From NCBI GenBank assembly GCA_015146655.1, contig VKHL01000022.1:62001-126000 (forward strand): DNA of 64,000 nt, written 5' to 3'. The position numbers and the translations under genes are program-made. Origin of the DNA: Ochromonas danica. Taxonomy: Eukaryota > Sar > Chrysophyceae > Chromulinales > Chromulinaceae. This document shows, in pieces, positions 33,488-45,334 of this stretch; within the stretch, counting starts at the first letter, position 1, and every line of letters starts with the position of its first letter. The notes beneath the pieces are model-generated. The model ran no database searches, had not been told where the DNA came from, and worked only from the letters and a program-made list of their open reading frames with translations.

Positions 33488-35934
33488 TTAGAAAAGCAAA
33501 ACTTTCTTCTTTTGTTCCACTTGCTTCCAACGTACTTGCGCATAAAAGGCGGCCTATAATAGGAGCGAGAAATGTTAGCAAAAAAACCCTTCAATGGTCT
33601 AAAATTGGAAACACCTACCTTGGTCTTTTGAAAGACCTTGATAAATTCTTCATCGCTGAGGTATTTTTCTAGTTCACTTTGACGCAAATCGCCATACTGC
33701 TTACTGTAGTTTCGGCGCATTAATTCTCGATATGAATAAGTTTTCTCGCCGTTGCCAATATCTACACCAGGTTCTTCTTTCAAGGTCAAAAAATCAGTTT
33801 TACTCATGTGAACCAAAAAAGCACATTTGTTGGCAAGATCTCCAAAGTCAGGAAGACTTGGTCGAATGCCTATTGGAGTAACAGTGGCTTTTACCGTTGG
33901 TGTCTCTCCTGCGACAGAATTTTTGCTTTCTGCCTCTTTTGTGGCACCACCATTTGCAAGATCAAAGAAGTCGCTATTTCTTCTGTGAGATTGGGAAAGA
34001 GGTCGCGTATCATCTAAAGCATGTGTCGAAAACTACAGTTAGGATCCTACACTGGCACATCATGAAAGCAATCGAGACCACTCACCTATATTTACATTTG
34101 ATTTCGAGCCACCGTCCATTTGATTTAATTTCGTATCGGTCACTGCATGATGCATCACTGCCTCTTTCGTAGGTGCTGGTTTAGAATGATGAGCAAAGGT
34201 ACCCACAGAAGGTTTGGGGAGAGACTTGGGGCCAATTGATGGACTACCATTATAACCATAGCTGCCATTAGAGGGAGCTTCGTCGTATGAAAGAAGATTG
34301 TTGGAAGTTGCGGCCACAGTAGCAAGGCGTATCGAAGCACCCCCTGACATAACTCGATGAGTGCCTGGATGAACAGAAGTTGTGCTCTTATCTGAGTAAA
34401 TGCTGCCCTTGAACGATTGAGAAGGACTAACGAGGTTTTCTTTCATTGAGGGATCAACCAAAGCATCTACAACAATCGGGGCAGTTTTAGCCGCTCTTGC
34501 CGCTTCCTTATAATCAATGTCTAATTCATCCAATGTGACACATCGTCTGGAAAAGGATCCACTCAACACCTTCTCCGCTCTTGAAGCATGATGAGCAGGT
34601 GTAATAGGAGCAGGCTTAACCGTGGGAACAGAAGATTCCACTGCTGGATGCTCTGACAAAGAATGCAGTAAATCCTCCTCGTGGTTTGACTCCATCGATT
34701 CTTTTTCACTTTCAGTACCCGTCGTATCAGAGGAGCTTTCATTCAGTGGCAGTGAAGGAGAGTGGCAAGTTGGTGATAGTCTCCCTGTTTTACTGTCCAC
34801 TGCAGTCTCAAGAGTTTTTCCTGGCGTTCCTTCCGCACTTATGTGAGGAACTGAAGATCTAGCTTCACTATCTGTACCAGGGGTCGAAGTCTCAAGACGA
34901 GCATCCATTACGCTATTATTGGATTCGCATCGATTTAATAGAACAGTTGGGACAAGGGAAGACTCGGACTCCTCTTCAATAATATCCATAGTAGGAGTCC
35001 TCTGCAACTTGGGGGTGTTCTTTTTACTCGACAGCGGTGATCTCATCGTCATTTTATCAAGTGAATCAATAACATCATCGAAGTTTGTTACTGTGTGATC
35101 ATCTCCAAGATCATCACTTGCTGATCGACCTCGTTCATCAGAATCCCGAGTGGCAAGTAAATCATTGTTCGAATCAAAAGTACCATTGCGTAATACCGCA
35201 TTATTATTCACGACATGTAACTCAGCTTGCTCAAAAGCAGCGGTGGACATGGAAGATAAGGAGACGTTGGTACTTCCACCTCCAAAACCACGGCCTCGTC
35301 CTCCACGCCCACTACGCCCTAATAAAAAGAGACCAGCTCCACGACCACCACGACCTCCACCATTTATTTCAGCTTTTGTGAAAGCAGCCGCAGCCATAGC
35401 TTGAGCACGTGCTTTTAGTAATTCTTCCACATGCTCCTTCTCTTCATTATAACGAAACAATCCTGTGAAATATGATATCTTCGCCTTAGGGTCCATTAGA
35501 CGTGGAGCAATCGTAGCAATCATAGCTATTTTCGTTCTAATCGATGGAGTAATCTCCAAGAGTTTGGCTAAGTCGTCAGAAGTAAAGATATAAGGTAGTT
35601 TGGCAGACTCCAACAAGTGAAGACGGTCTTCATTGGCCCTAATACAAACACAAGTATATCCACATAAATAAATAAACGGTATTTTATAGGAATATAGACG
35701 AATGTAAATGAATGTAGACAATAAAGAATAGAGAAGTGGAAAGTCTAGAAGGTCAGCTTACTCTATGGCTGTGAGGTCTGTAATGATCTGATTCAGTTGG
35801 AAAGATTCAATAGGACGACAGTCTGTTAAAGACTCAACTCTCAGTGTAGCGACAGGAAGATCACTACCAGTATGGGTAGGATTACTTTCAATCTTCATTA
35901 GAGACTTCTGACGACTCATCGTTCGTGTTGCCAT
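33488..35934 (-). CDS. DUF4476-like, RGG and villin-headpiece protein
   Basis: Exons are 35762-35934, 34086-35638, 33619-34013 and 33488-33553, 728 residues (an in-frame Met at 35943 would add three). Order: residues about 30-150 contain a DUF4476-like core (LPYIFTSDDLAKLLEITPSI, IAPRLMDPKAKISYFTGLFR); 150-195 are Gly/Arg-rich (GGGRGGRGAG, GRSGRGGRGRGFGGG); 195-650 are Ser/Thr/Pro/Glu-rich and disordered; the last 65 residues form a villin headpiece (KTYSYRELMRRN, ELEKYLSDEEFIKVFQKTKA, AFYAQVRWKQVEQKKKVLLF). The headpiece keeps the hydrophobic core, the Trp and the basic patch before the final Phe, which are the F-actin contact features, but the usual Pro before Trp is not there. The final 22-codon exon is typical in size. 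An actin-linked role is likely. It is a paralogue of the 24876 gene. Confidence 0.82.
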
Positions 35935-36493
35935 TTTCGTCACGTTATTTTGGTGTTTTCGTTTGAAAGGATTGTATTATTATGAAATAGAATGAATAAG
36001 AAGAATTATTGATAGCGTAAACTAATCAAAAGAAAGAAGTCTTCTAGACAGTGTGAACAAGAAGAAGATAGTTTTACAAGAGATGAGATAGGTTTGAGAG
36101 GACCAAGACTGCAATTCTCTCGTGGCGGATAGGATAGACCTGTTCAGCTTGCTTGCCCTCCCTGCCTCTTCTCTTCTCTCACCACACCACACCCACAACA
36201 ACACACACAACACTTGAATCAAGAACACAAACAACGCGTTTTATCTCAACCGTCAAAAGCAGTTTTCTTATCCATTAAACGATTTAAATTAACAACGTGG
36301 CCTGGCATGATTAGGACTCTCTATGCAACATTTAATCAATCGTTCCTTACAGAACTTGTTTGCCCAGCTAAAATGCTGCTTTGCAGAGACAACGTTTTGT
36401 AAACACAACATCATAGCTGTGGAAGAACACTTGAAACGCATTTGTCGGATAAATGCGTTTCTGGCGATCCGTCTTTCCCAAACACATTTTGTG
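35935..36493. promoter_or_regulatory. Divergent spacer
   Basis: Between the headpiece gene (minus) and a glycosyltransferase (plus). AT-rich, with ACGATTTAAATTAACAACG near 36280. The reading frame of the downstream gene is open back to 36323, but the membrane-anchor Met at 36494 is preferred. Confidence 0.35.
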
Positions 36494-38057
36494 ATGAAAT
36501 CGAATCGGGTGAAACCTAAGAAGAACCTATCATGGTTAAATATAGGTGGGTGTATTATTCTTGTGATTATCTTAGTATGGGCTAGTGGTATGCTCTATTT
36601 TTTGTCAGTTCGGAAGCAGAATGTCTCTCCAATCGGTAGTACCCAACAATCCACTCCCAATGCTGTTATTACCCTCAGCACACCAACAAGGACTACCACC
36701 TCCACCACAGAGACTGCTACCACTGACCATGAGAATCCCCATTTGCGGATAAAAGCTTCCTCCCAAGCGTCTCCATCACACCCTAGTCTTCCCTGGCAGG
36801 ATGACCTTATTCATATCGTCTTCTCTACAGATTGCTCCTACTTCCAAGACTGGCAATCCCTTCTTGTATTCCACACTGCACAACTTGTTCATCAGCCTGG
36901 TCATATCACAAGAATAGCTAGTGGTTGTCCTGGTGACAAACAAGCTGAGCTCAAAGCACTCTATGCAAAACTCTATCCTCATGCTCATGTTCATTTTACA
37001 CCTGATTTCAAAATGGATAATCAAACAAAGAAGAAGTATGACTTTTACAATAAACCTTATGGATTACTTCATTGGTTACAACATGCTGAACCAAGTATTC
37101 CATCTGATACTATTGTGGTGTTGATTGATCCTGATATGATCTTATTGCGACCAATTAGCTTGCAGATTGCACACTATCCTACCCTCTTAGTTCTGGATCA
37201 TTATAATAATCGGCATCTTGATGTGCCTTCCCATGTAAAGCATGGTCAACCCGCAGCACAGATTTATGGTTTAGGTGCTCCATGGGCCACGAACAGCAAG
37301 CATTTCAACCGTACTGAAGTCTGTGGTGAAGACTCACCATGTCTTCAAGTTAGTCGAGAAGATGGAGAAGATTTTTATAGTGTAGGACCACCTTATTTAG
37401 TTGAAAAGGATGATTTATTGAGATTAACTGAGAGTTGGACTTCTTTCGTGCCAAAGTGAGCTTTCCATATTCTACCTGATGATCTTCAATGTTTGATTTG
37501 TTGCTTAATGTGATAGAGTCTATGCTCGTTACCCTGCTTTATTGGCAGAGATGTATGCCTATTCGATGGCAGCTGCGCATGAGGAACTACCACATTTTAT
37601 CATGCGACACTATATGATATCAAATACTGACATGAACGAAGAAGGATGGAAGTATATTGATGATTTGGGAGAGAATGTTTGTGAACCTCCTGACCAATCT
37701 TCGGGTCTATTCTATCCCAATCGTCTACTACCCAACATCTTGCATTACTGTCAGTTCTATCGTGTTGGCGAATTCGGCTTTCAAAAAAGGAGATTTAGAA
37801 AGAAAATGCTTTCTTGTGATGGTCCATTGTTGGCTGCTTTACCAAACGATCTTGGTAAACTGCGATACAAGAATAGAGATGGCGAAAATATGCCTTTGCG
37901 GCCTGTTCCCGCTAGGCGTAATGCCTTCATGCTTTGCGCCATTCATCGGTCTATTAATTCCATGTTACGGCATTATCGGGAGAAGATGTGTGGGCATGAG
38001 AGAGATATGATCTACCAAGAGACAGAGAATCTTGTTGGACCAGACTATCGTTACTGA
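36494..38057 (+). CDS. Type II membrane glycosyltransferase, HPAT/SERGT-like
   Basis: Exons are 36494-37455 and 37517-38057, 500 residues. MKSNRVKPKKNLSWLNIGGC is followed by IILVIILVWASGMLYFLSV, a basic cytosolic tip and a single signal anchor, then a Thr-rich stem. The catalytic domain begins DLIHIVFSTDCSYFQDWQSL, with GHITRIASGCPGDKQAELKA, YNKPYGLLHWLQHAEP, the metal-binding-like VVLIDPDMILLRPI, and GAPWATNS. These match the hydroxyproline O-arabinosyltransferase / peptidyl-serine galactosyltransferase group known from plants and algae, which modifies extensin-like secreted proteins in the Golgi. The Ser/Pro/Thr stalk proteins of this organism would be plausible acceptors. A longer start at 36323 adds a leader without obvious function and hides the anchor. 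Confidence 0.82.
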
Positions 38058-38351
38058 GTGAGTGTAGGCAATCCAGCACTGTAGAGTATTGTGGTGTTAA
38101 TGTTGCAGAAATAATGACTTTCCAATCATTAGTTGGTGAGTTTAAAGGTTTACAAGAGGAACGCAAGCAACTTTCCACAAGAACTTGTTCGTCTGCAAAG
38201 CCATGGCACAGTCGACAACCTCACCTCTGACTGCGTCTCAGTCGGATCTCAGCAAGTCGAAAAGTGGGAATGTATGTTAGAGTTGTGGCAGGGAGTGGGG
38301 CGGTAATACTAATAATATATCCAGGAACGCGGTTAGTACCAGGTGTGTCGC

Positions 38352-38818
38352 TTATCGCAGATTTCTAGCAATGTCACGATTGTAGGCCTCTCTAGCTTCT
38401 CTCTCGAGAACAGGATTGACCTCGCCAGAGACTGGGTCCTGTTAGAAATATAGCAAGAAGGTATTAGTTCAAGCGGAAGATGGAGAGATAGAGTGAAGGA
38501 GGACAACTCACGGTGCCGAGAGGTCTGCGGAAGAGAAGAATGTGAGGCTCGGGGCGGTGGTAAGCATAATGTTCCCATCCGCGACTCTGCTGCACACCAA
38601 TAGCACGCCATTCCATCTCAGACATGAGTCTTCCTTTGGGAAGAGTCTTGGCAATTTCCTTAGGAAGAATAACATGACGATATTCGTATTTTCCATCTTG
38701 ATATTTATCTGAGTAATCAATCTAGTTCCATTTTAAAATAATAGACAATCAAGATGATTTAGAAGATTATCCGACAGAGTTATAGAAAAGACACTACACT
38801 ACTTACCTTGCCGCTCAT
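38352..38818 (-). CDS. CKS1: Cyclin-dependent kinase regulatory subunit
   Basis: Exons are 38807-38818 (only MSGK), 38512-38721 and 38352-38438, giving 102 residues. The middle exon is a near-complete CKS fold: [60 protein letters not shown] and [10 protein letters not shown]. The phosphate-binding Arg/Ser/Trp/Arg set and the HxPEPH hinge that controls strand exchange are present. CKS proteins bind CDKs and direct them to multiply phosphorylated substrates in mitosis and SCF-mediated turnover. The C-terminal exon ([20 protein letters not shown]) is a lineage-specific extension. It is divergent from the 39271 gene. The 12-nt first coding exon makes this gene easy to miss in automated calls. 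Confidence 0.95.
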
Positions 38819-39270
38819 TTTTCGTTAGGATAGAAAGATGGAGAAAAGAGTTGGGTAGGGTTAAGGTGTAATCTAATTGATCGATAGCTCAGCCCAACAG
38901 GTGAGGGTCGGTCAGATGAAATGCCAGACCAACAGTCACTCACACACACTCGGCAGCGCACAAGCACACAATCAATGAGTCCCACAGAAATGTCAACTGC
39001 CGGCTGAGAACGTCGCTTTTTCCTATTTAAAAGTCTACTTTCTGATTTTCAAAATAGCGCGGGGGGTTTCCGTTTCTGCGCCTTTTTCCCATCAACGGCT
39101 AGGAAATCCAAATCCTCTGTTAAGTTATCCTCCAGATATCTAGAATCTAGAGCTCTGGCAGGTCAAGTAGGCACAGCAGCAGGTCAAATGACATATTATT
39201 GAATAGTAATTGAATATTATTAATAATTCCTGGGAATAATTATTAGTCAATAAGAGAGAGAGAGAATTCC
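38819..39270. promoter_or_regulatory. Divergent spacer
   Basis: Between CKS1 (minus) and a glycosyltransferase-like gene (plus). It has CTGTTAAGTTATCC at about 39117, AATATTATTAATAATTCC upstream of the plus gene, and GAATTCCATGG overlapping its start codon. Confidence 0.35.
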
Positions 39271-41156
39271 ATGGCTTATGATACAGAAAATCTTGTGATA
39301 ATTGTCATTCTGGTAGGACTGTCAACAGTCTATCTCTATCTCCTTCTTAGTCCCTCCCAGGCAAGACCTTCTGTGTCTACTGCCTTTGGGAGAAATAATG
39401 TGGTCATCACAAAAGACTCTCAGGAGTCCTTCCTTGCTCTTATGAGGCAAGTACGAGGTGAAGGAGGAGGAGGAGGAGGGTATACCGGGGGAGAGTTTAA
39501 CTTTGTTACCGATGACGTCTACGGGAATAGCACAGGTGGAGGAGGTGGAGGAGGAAGAGAAGGAGAGTATGAATGGGGGGTTGGGAAGAAAGAGGATGAC
39601 TTTTTCTTAGACAGCTATAATACAGGGTTAGGAGGGGGTATGAAGGAGGAGGTGCAGGAGGAGGAGGGGCATTACGAGCCTCTCATTCCCTCTACTAACT
39701 ACCTTTGCTCTGAGGATTGGATCACTATTCGATCAGAGATGAACTATCGTTACCTCTGGATGCATGGTACTGAAGAGTTCTGGATGGCAGCATCAGCTAC
39801 TATTGACACTCCTTTACATCGTAAGACATTCCAACTACATCCCTTACACCACTCCTGCTCACAGAGTGAAGGAGGAGGAGGAGGAGGTGGTGGTGGTGGT
39901 GGATGGGTTGTGATGAGAGAAGGTGATAGTCCTTTCTTCATCCATATGGTCCATCCTAACCAGACAGAACATGGTTATCATGATCGTGAGGCTTGGGTAG
40001 TTAAGTTAGGAACATCTAATATCACTGAAGCCTTTGCTGATCCTAGTTATCACTTTCTGGTAGAGAAAGAAGGTTATCTAATTAATCGTTATTGTAGTGC
40101 TTGTGTTAATGTGGTTGCAGATGAACGTTATCTTGCAACAGGACATGCTTCAGGATGGGATCTTTATCGTCCTGCTAATCGAGAAATGAGTGCTATGATA
40201 CATTATACTATCATACAACAAGATGAAATTAATGCTTCAATTAAGAAAGAAATGGAAGAAGATGTTAAAGATAAACAAGCTAATGATGAACTCATTGCTC
40301 GTATTGCTAGTTTACCTATATCAACAACAGAGAAACGTGTTATCTCCTTTGGTCTTTATGGTAGTAAAGAAAAGTATACAACAGGTGCAATACGTAATGT
40401 AGAATTAGCAAAAGTCTATTTCCCAGGTTGGATATGTCGTTTCTATATAACAAGTGATGTTCCTCAACCTGTAGTAGAAGAGTTACGTCGTCTTGGTGCA
40501 GAGATTCTTCCAATTCCAGAAGGAAAAGGTTATACTAGTGGGATGTTTTGGAGATTCTTAATTGCTTCAGATCCTACGATAGATCGATATATTATACGCG
40601 ATAGTGATTCACGTCTTAATGCAAGAGATAGGTAAGAGATGTTGTTGTTTCGTTGTTATTATTGATATGTATGGAAGACTAACAAAATGGTTTGTGTTGT
40701 TGTGGTTGTTGTTTTGGTTATGAATGTGTTGGGTATAGATTGGCTGTAGAGGAATGGATTCGATCTGGTTATGCTGTTCATATTCAACGTGATCATGTTA
40801 ATCATTGTATTGTAATGAATGGTGGAATGTGGGGAGGTGTAAAAGATGCTGTACCAGACATGAATGAATTGGTAGAAGCATGGAATAGTCGCAATGAATA
40901 TATGGCTGATTTACATTTCTTGGAACAACAAGTCTGGCCATTAGTGAAACATAAACAATTATCACATGATTCATATTGTTGTGATCGTTTCCCTCATTGT
41001 CGACCTTATCCTACCAGACGTTATTTCAATTATCAACATGTTGGACAAGTTTTTGATGAGTTTGATCAACCTCGTTTAACTGATATTGATGGATTTATAC
41101 GAGGTGTACCAACACCTAGTAGTTGTCGTAAGAAAGCAGAATGGATCTATGGATAA
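39271..41156 (+). CDS. Type II membrane GT-A-like glycosyltransferase
   Basis: Exons are 39271-40631 and 40739-41156, 592 residues. An N-terminal anchor (NLVIIVILVGLSTVYLYLLL) is followed by two Gly-rich inserts (near 39460 and 39530), a region of unknown fold, then a third poly-Gly run (39870). The C-terminal 270 residues look like a GT-A transferase: ISFGLYGSKEKYTTGAIRNV, FPGWICRFYITSDVPQPVVE, FWRFLIASDP, DRYIIRDSDSRLNARDRLAV, the probable metal site DSD followed by basic residues, and a GGMWGG loop. Proteins with R-D-[AS]-D-S-R and GMWG motifs are scattered in algae and their viruses, usually uncharacterised. Acceptor and donor are unknown. The N-terminal half may bind the substrate (many Cys, Trp and Tyr). 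Confidence 0.72.
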
Positions 41157-41647
41157 GCTAGACTAGTCTAGTGTCTAGTCTAATCTTGTCTTAATGGAAA
41201 GGAATGAAACACGTTAACAAGAGGGAGCGACAGACAAGGCGAAGGGTGCTGTGTACATATAGAAGATACCGTACTTTCTATTTCTTGTGTTACTGTAGTA
41301 TGAGATAGTTTCTCTGAGATAAATGGGTAAGGGGGGGAAAGTGTTAAGACATCAACAATGAATAGAGTGGGTAGATCCCCTTGATAGCTTTCATTAGATT
41401 TTAATCACAATTAACTTCCTTTTTTAAATAGACAACACAACAAACAGAGAAAGAGAGTAAACAATGAGTTATGGCAAAAGAGAATGTAACAACATATATT
41501 GCTACATCCATGACTGTTATTATCTCCTTTAACATTAGTTGTACTACTGTTGTTGTGATTATCTGTTGGGAAGAAAGCAGGGAATGAAGAAGACTAGCCG
41601 CTATACTAATTATCTCTCTATTATCAAACTATTCACATGACTAACTT
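41157..41647. other. Spacer between convergent 3' ends
   Basis: No gene is seen. It contains a short GACTAGTCTAGTGTCTAGTC palindromic run right after the glycosyltransferase stop (41159-41180), which could form a hairpin at the mRNA 3' end. Confidence 0.45.
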
Positions 41648-44600
41648 TCACTTGCCCTTCTTCAAGTAAAAGTCATCCTGATGACTATTGTTATGACCAT
41701 GTTGTGTTTCCACATTCGAACCAAGTGTATAAGAATGAGGATAGACTACAGACTTACGCACTTTCCCACCTAACAGACCATGACCTGTTGTCATAGCAAG
41801 CTGATCCATGAGATGATGTTGAGGAGAAACTGTACTATGGCCATTAACACTACCACTTGCTGCAGTGGTATGAAGAGGTGGAGGGAGGTGACTGAGAGGA
41901 GAAGGTAATGATGTAGCAAGAACTGGAGCTTGTTCCATCAAGTCTAAATCCATTGTTAAACCTCTTGATGTGAAAGCAGGATCAACCATACCAGTCTCAT
42001 TATAAAAGAAGATATTATACTTCTTTAATAGATAGCATGTATAAACCTTTGCAGCATCCTATTCAAAACATAACACACAACAACACACCATAACAACAAC
42101 AAACAAACATTACAGTATGTAACATTATGATATATATGATCATGACAGAAACAATCAAACTAACCTGTATAAACCACCAAAAGATACAATAGATCCAAAT
42201 AAATAATGGTAAGAAATGTGGAGGTTTTCTTTCTAAACCTAATGCTGGAATACCATCTGGTCGACTCATTGGCCAGAAGCAAGCTACAGCAGTTGACATT
42301 CCTAAAGCTAATCCAGCTGCAGCTAATAGAATAGGAGCGGGTGCTGATGACCAAAACCATTCTTCTCCTGCTCTTGCTGAAAATAATGTTAAGAAATCAG
42401 AAACAGCAACTTTCAAGAAGATAGATGTTGTAATCTGTCCATAAGATATCCCACCTAAACCAATCTGTTGATAGAATGAATTATCTTGCCAACTTGTTAA
42501 AGAAAGATGTAATAATAACAAAGAGGAAGCACATGCTACACCAGCTAAGACAATACCTAAGACAAAGAGAACTCGTAAATTCCATACTGCTGGTGTATTA
42601 GGTGGTTCAACATTATCATATCCTATTGCAATCAGTGTACCATCATTTAATAAGGTAATAATCATTAACATGATAACAGGCATATGAAAGAAATCAGGCC
42701 AATGATGATCATCCATATCTTCTGGTTCATAATCTGATGGACGGAAAGCAAAAATAGCAATAAAGAAGAAGAGTAATAATTGCAATGTAGCAGCAATACG
42801 ATATGTAATAAAGTTCTTAATGCGTACAAAGATACATCTTGCAATTAAGATACCATGGATAATCGTAGATAAACCAGGTTGTGTTAAAACAATATCCGCT
42901 GCAGCACGTGCTGCATCAGTACTACCTTGTACAGCAATTCCAATATCAGCACGTTTTAAAGCTGGTGCATCATTAACACCATCACCTGTCATTCCTGTTT
43001 TATATCCTAATTCACGTAAACATTCTACGATAAGATATTTATGTTCAGGAAAGACTTCAGCAAAACCATCAGCTTGTAAGACTAATGCACCATAATCACG
43101 TGCTAGATTAGTTGGTTTTTGATGTGTAATAGGATCTAAACAAGGTAATACATGAGATCCTAATAAATTACCACCTAAATCTAATCGACGACAAGTTTCT
43201 TTAGCTATCAATAGATGATCACCCGTTATCATCTTAACTTCTACACCATATTTCTTTGCATCAGATATCGTTTGTAATGTATCAGGACGTGGTGGATCTA
43301 AAAATGTTAATAATCCTAACATCATCCAATTACCATCAGGATTTGTCTTAGCTACAGCTAATGATCTTATACCTCGTTCACCAAGATGTTGAATATCTTT
43401 CTCCACTATAGAGGTTGTAGTTGAGTCATTGACTAACTTGAGTAAGACATGTGGTGCACCTTTTGTAATTTTAAAGATCACACCAGTCTTACGATCTCGT
43501 AATGTACCTTCTGTTCGTTTAATAACAGGATCAAAAGGTAAATAATCAATCTGTTCTACTGTACGATCTAAACTCTCTAAGTCTGCTGCTTGCAATGTTA
43601 ATGTATCTAATGCATCTTTAGGTGGTTCTTTCCATTTCGTTGCCATGGCAGCATAACGTAATAGACTATATTGATTCTCTCCCTTTTGATAGATAGGACA
43701 ACCTTCTTGTAATTGCATCTTATTCAAAGTTAATGTACCTGTCTTATCAGAACATAAAATAGACATGCCAGCCATATCTTCAATAGCGGATAAACGTGTT
43801 ACAATAGCACCATGTTTTGACAATTCTTTCGATCCTACTGCCAAAGTAGTAGTCGTAACAATTTCAATAGCTAAAGGAATAGAAGCAACCATTAAGACGA
43901 CTGTAAAGGAAAGTGCTTCTACTGTAGATGTAATATGTGCTAGATGGAGATAGACAACAGCACAAAGTGTTAAAGAAACTAAGACTAAGACGATCATAAT
44001 ATCCATTAGCATATTCTGTAAGTTACTTAACTCTCCATCAACTTGTAAAAGAGCTGCTGTTTTACCAAAAAAGGTTTTACTTCCAGTAAACTCCACTGTG
44101 GCTTCTACCTCTCCACGTACTACCGTTGAACCCATTTGACAAGGATCTCCTCTAAACTTAGTCACTGGTAAGGATTCTCCAGTCAAGGCTGCTTGGTCTA
44201 ATTCGATTGTACCATGATTAATCCGACAGTCTGCTGGGACAGCCGAACCATTCGCTAATGTAATCAAATCACCTGGAACTAACATAGAAGCATCTAAATT
44301 CCTCCATTCTCCATCACGTTTTACTGTTGCTAATGGTTTTAAAGAAGCTTTTAATGCAGCTACAGCATCACCTGATTTAGTAGTCTCATAGAAGGCAATA
44401 GAGGCATTGGTAATCTGAATAGCTAATAGGATACCTGTATCCATCCATTTGTCTAAGATAGCTTCAATAATAATAGCAATCCAGATCATAACAGGCATAG
44501 GTTCCCAAAAGAGAGATAGGAAGATATACCATTTTGGTACAGATTTCTCTGGTAATTCGTTTTTACCATAAAGTGATAATAATTCATGTGCTTCCATTGA

Positions 44601-44771
44601 TGTCAAGCCAAAAGAAGGTTGGAATCCATGTTCATTTTGTTCTAGATCATCATTTGTGATAGACTCCCATTCATTGGATTTTGTGGTGGTAGTGATAGTG
44701 GAAGAGTTGTTATTGTTAGTTTGGGGTTTTCTCTTCATAATAGAAGATGATAAAGAAGAAGGTGGCTTCAT
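41648..44771 (-). CDS. PMA1: Plasma-membrane H+-transporting P-type ATPase (P3A)
   Basis: Exons are 42165-44771 and 41648-42058, 1005 residues. All P-type signatures are intact: TGES in the actuator domain (LTGESLPVTKF), phosphorylation loop CSDKTGTLTLNKM, nucleotide-domain KGAPHVLLKL, MITGDHLLIAKETCRRLDLG, and hinge TGDGVNDAPALKRADIGIAV. Around ten membrane helices can be traced, with VASIPLAIEIV in the fourth. The SGDAVAALKASLKPLATVKR segment and the absence of a Ca or Na site fit the H+ pump group (P3A) of fungi, plants and heterokonts. The C-terminal region (Ser/Pro/His-rich, NVETQHGHNNSH) could be a regulatory tail. It would energise nutrient uptake by proton gradient at the cell surface. 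It is divergent from the 5-phosphatase gene. Confidence 0.95.
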
Positions 44772-45334
44772 GATTTACCACCTAAGAAAGAGAAGGAGAA
44801 AGAAGAGGAAAAGGACAGTAATAAGACTTATCCAATTAGCTATTAATGATTGTCTCAATGGTGGTGGAGAACGTTGAGAAGAAGAATTTCCTTTCTTGTC
44901 TTGTCAAAACAACAGCCAACAACATGGTCATCTATTATTGTATTGCGTGGTAACTGTGGAATGGCAGTCTTGCTGGTGAAGAAAACTGACATCTTTCACA
45001 GAAATAAGTCGATAATTGAGGTTTAAAAGGTAGAAATGGGCTTTGTGCTGATGGGTGTTAGGAAGGATTTCAAGTTTTTCGAACAACCTTACAAATTAGA
45101 GTTAAAAGACATATTTTCTCTAATCCAAACTCCACTATAGTATGTCTGCGTGCACTGGGGGTGATTCGGATGGATTCATCGCGGCGGGTTAATTGATTGA
45201 TTGATTGATTCACAACAATTATCACACACTTCATCATCTAAAAGAGAGAAAGTGATAAATACACTTTTGATATTCTTATCTTTACTTGGAGTGTATTTTT
45301 TATTAGTAAATTCCCCCCCCCCTCGAATAGAACA
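44772..45334. promoter_or_regulatory. Divergent spacer
   Basis: Between the H+-ATPase (minus) and the PH/5-phosphatase gene (plus). It includes a (TTGATTGA)n run at 45188-45210 and a C10 homopolymer (45313-45322) just before the plus-strand ATG. No CTTAAGTTAA element is seen. Confidence 0.35.

Noticed and set aside
36323-36493. N-terminal extension of the HPAT-like glycosyltransferase
   Set aside because: The internal Met at 36494 gives a typical short cytosolic tail and signal anchor. The extension is not needed.
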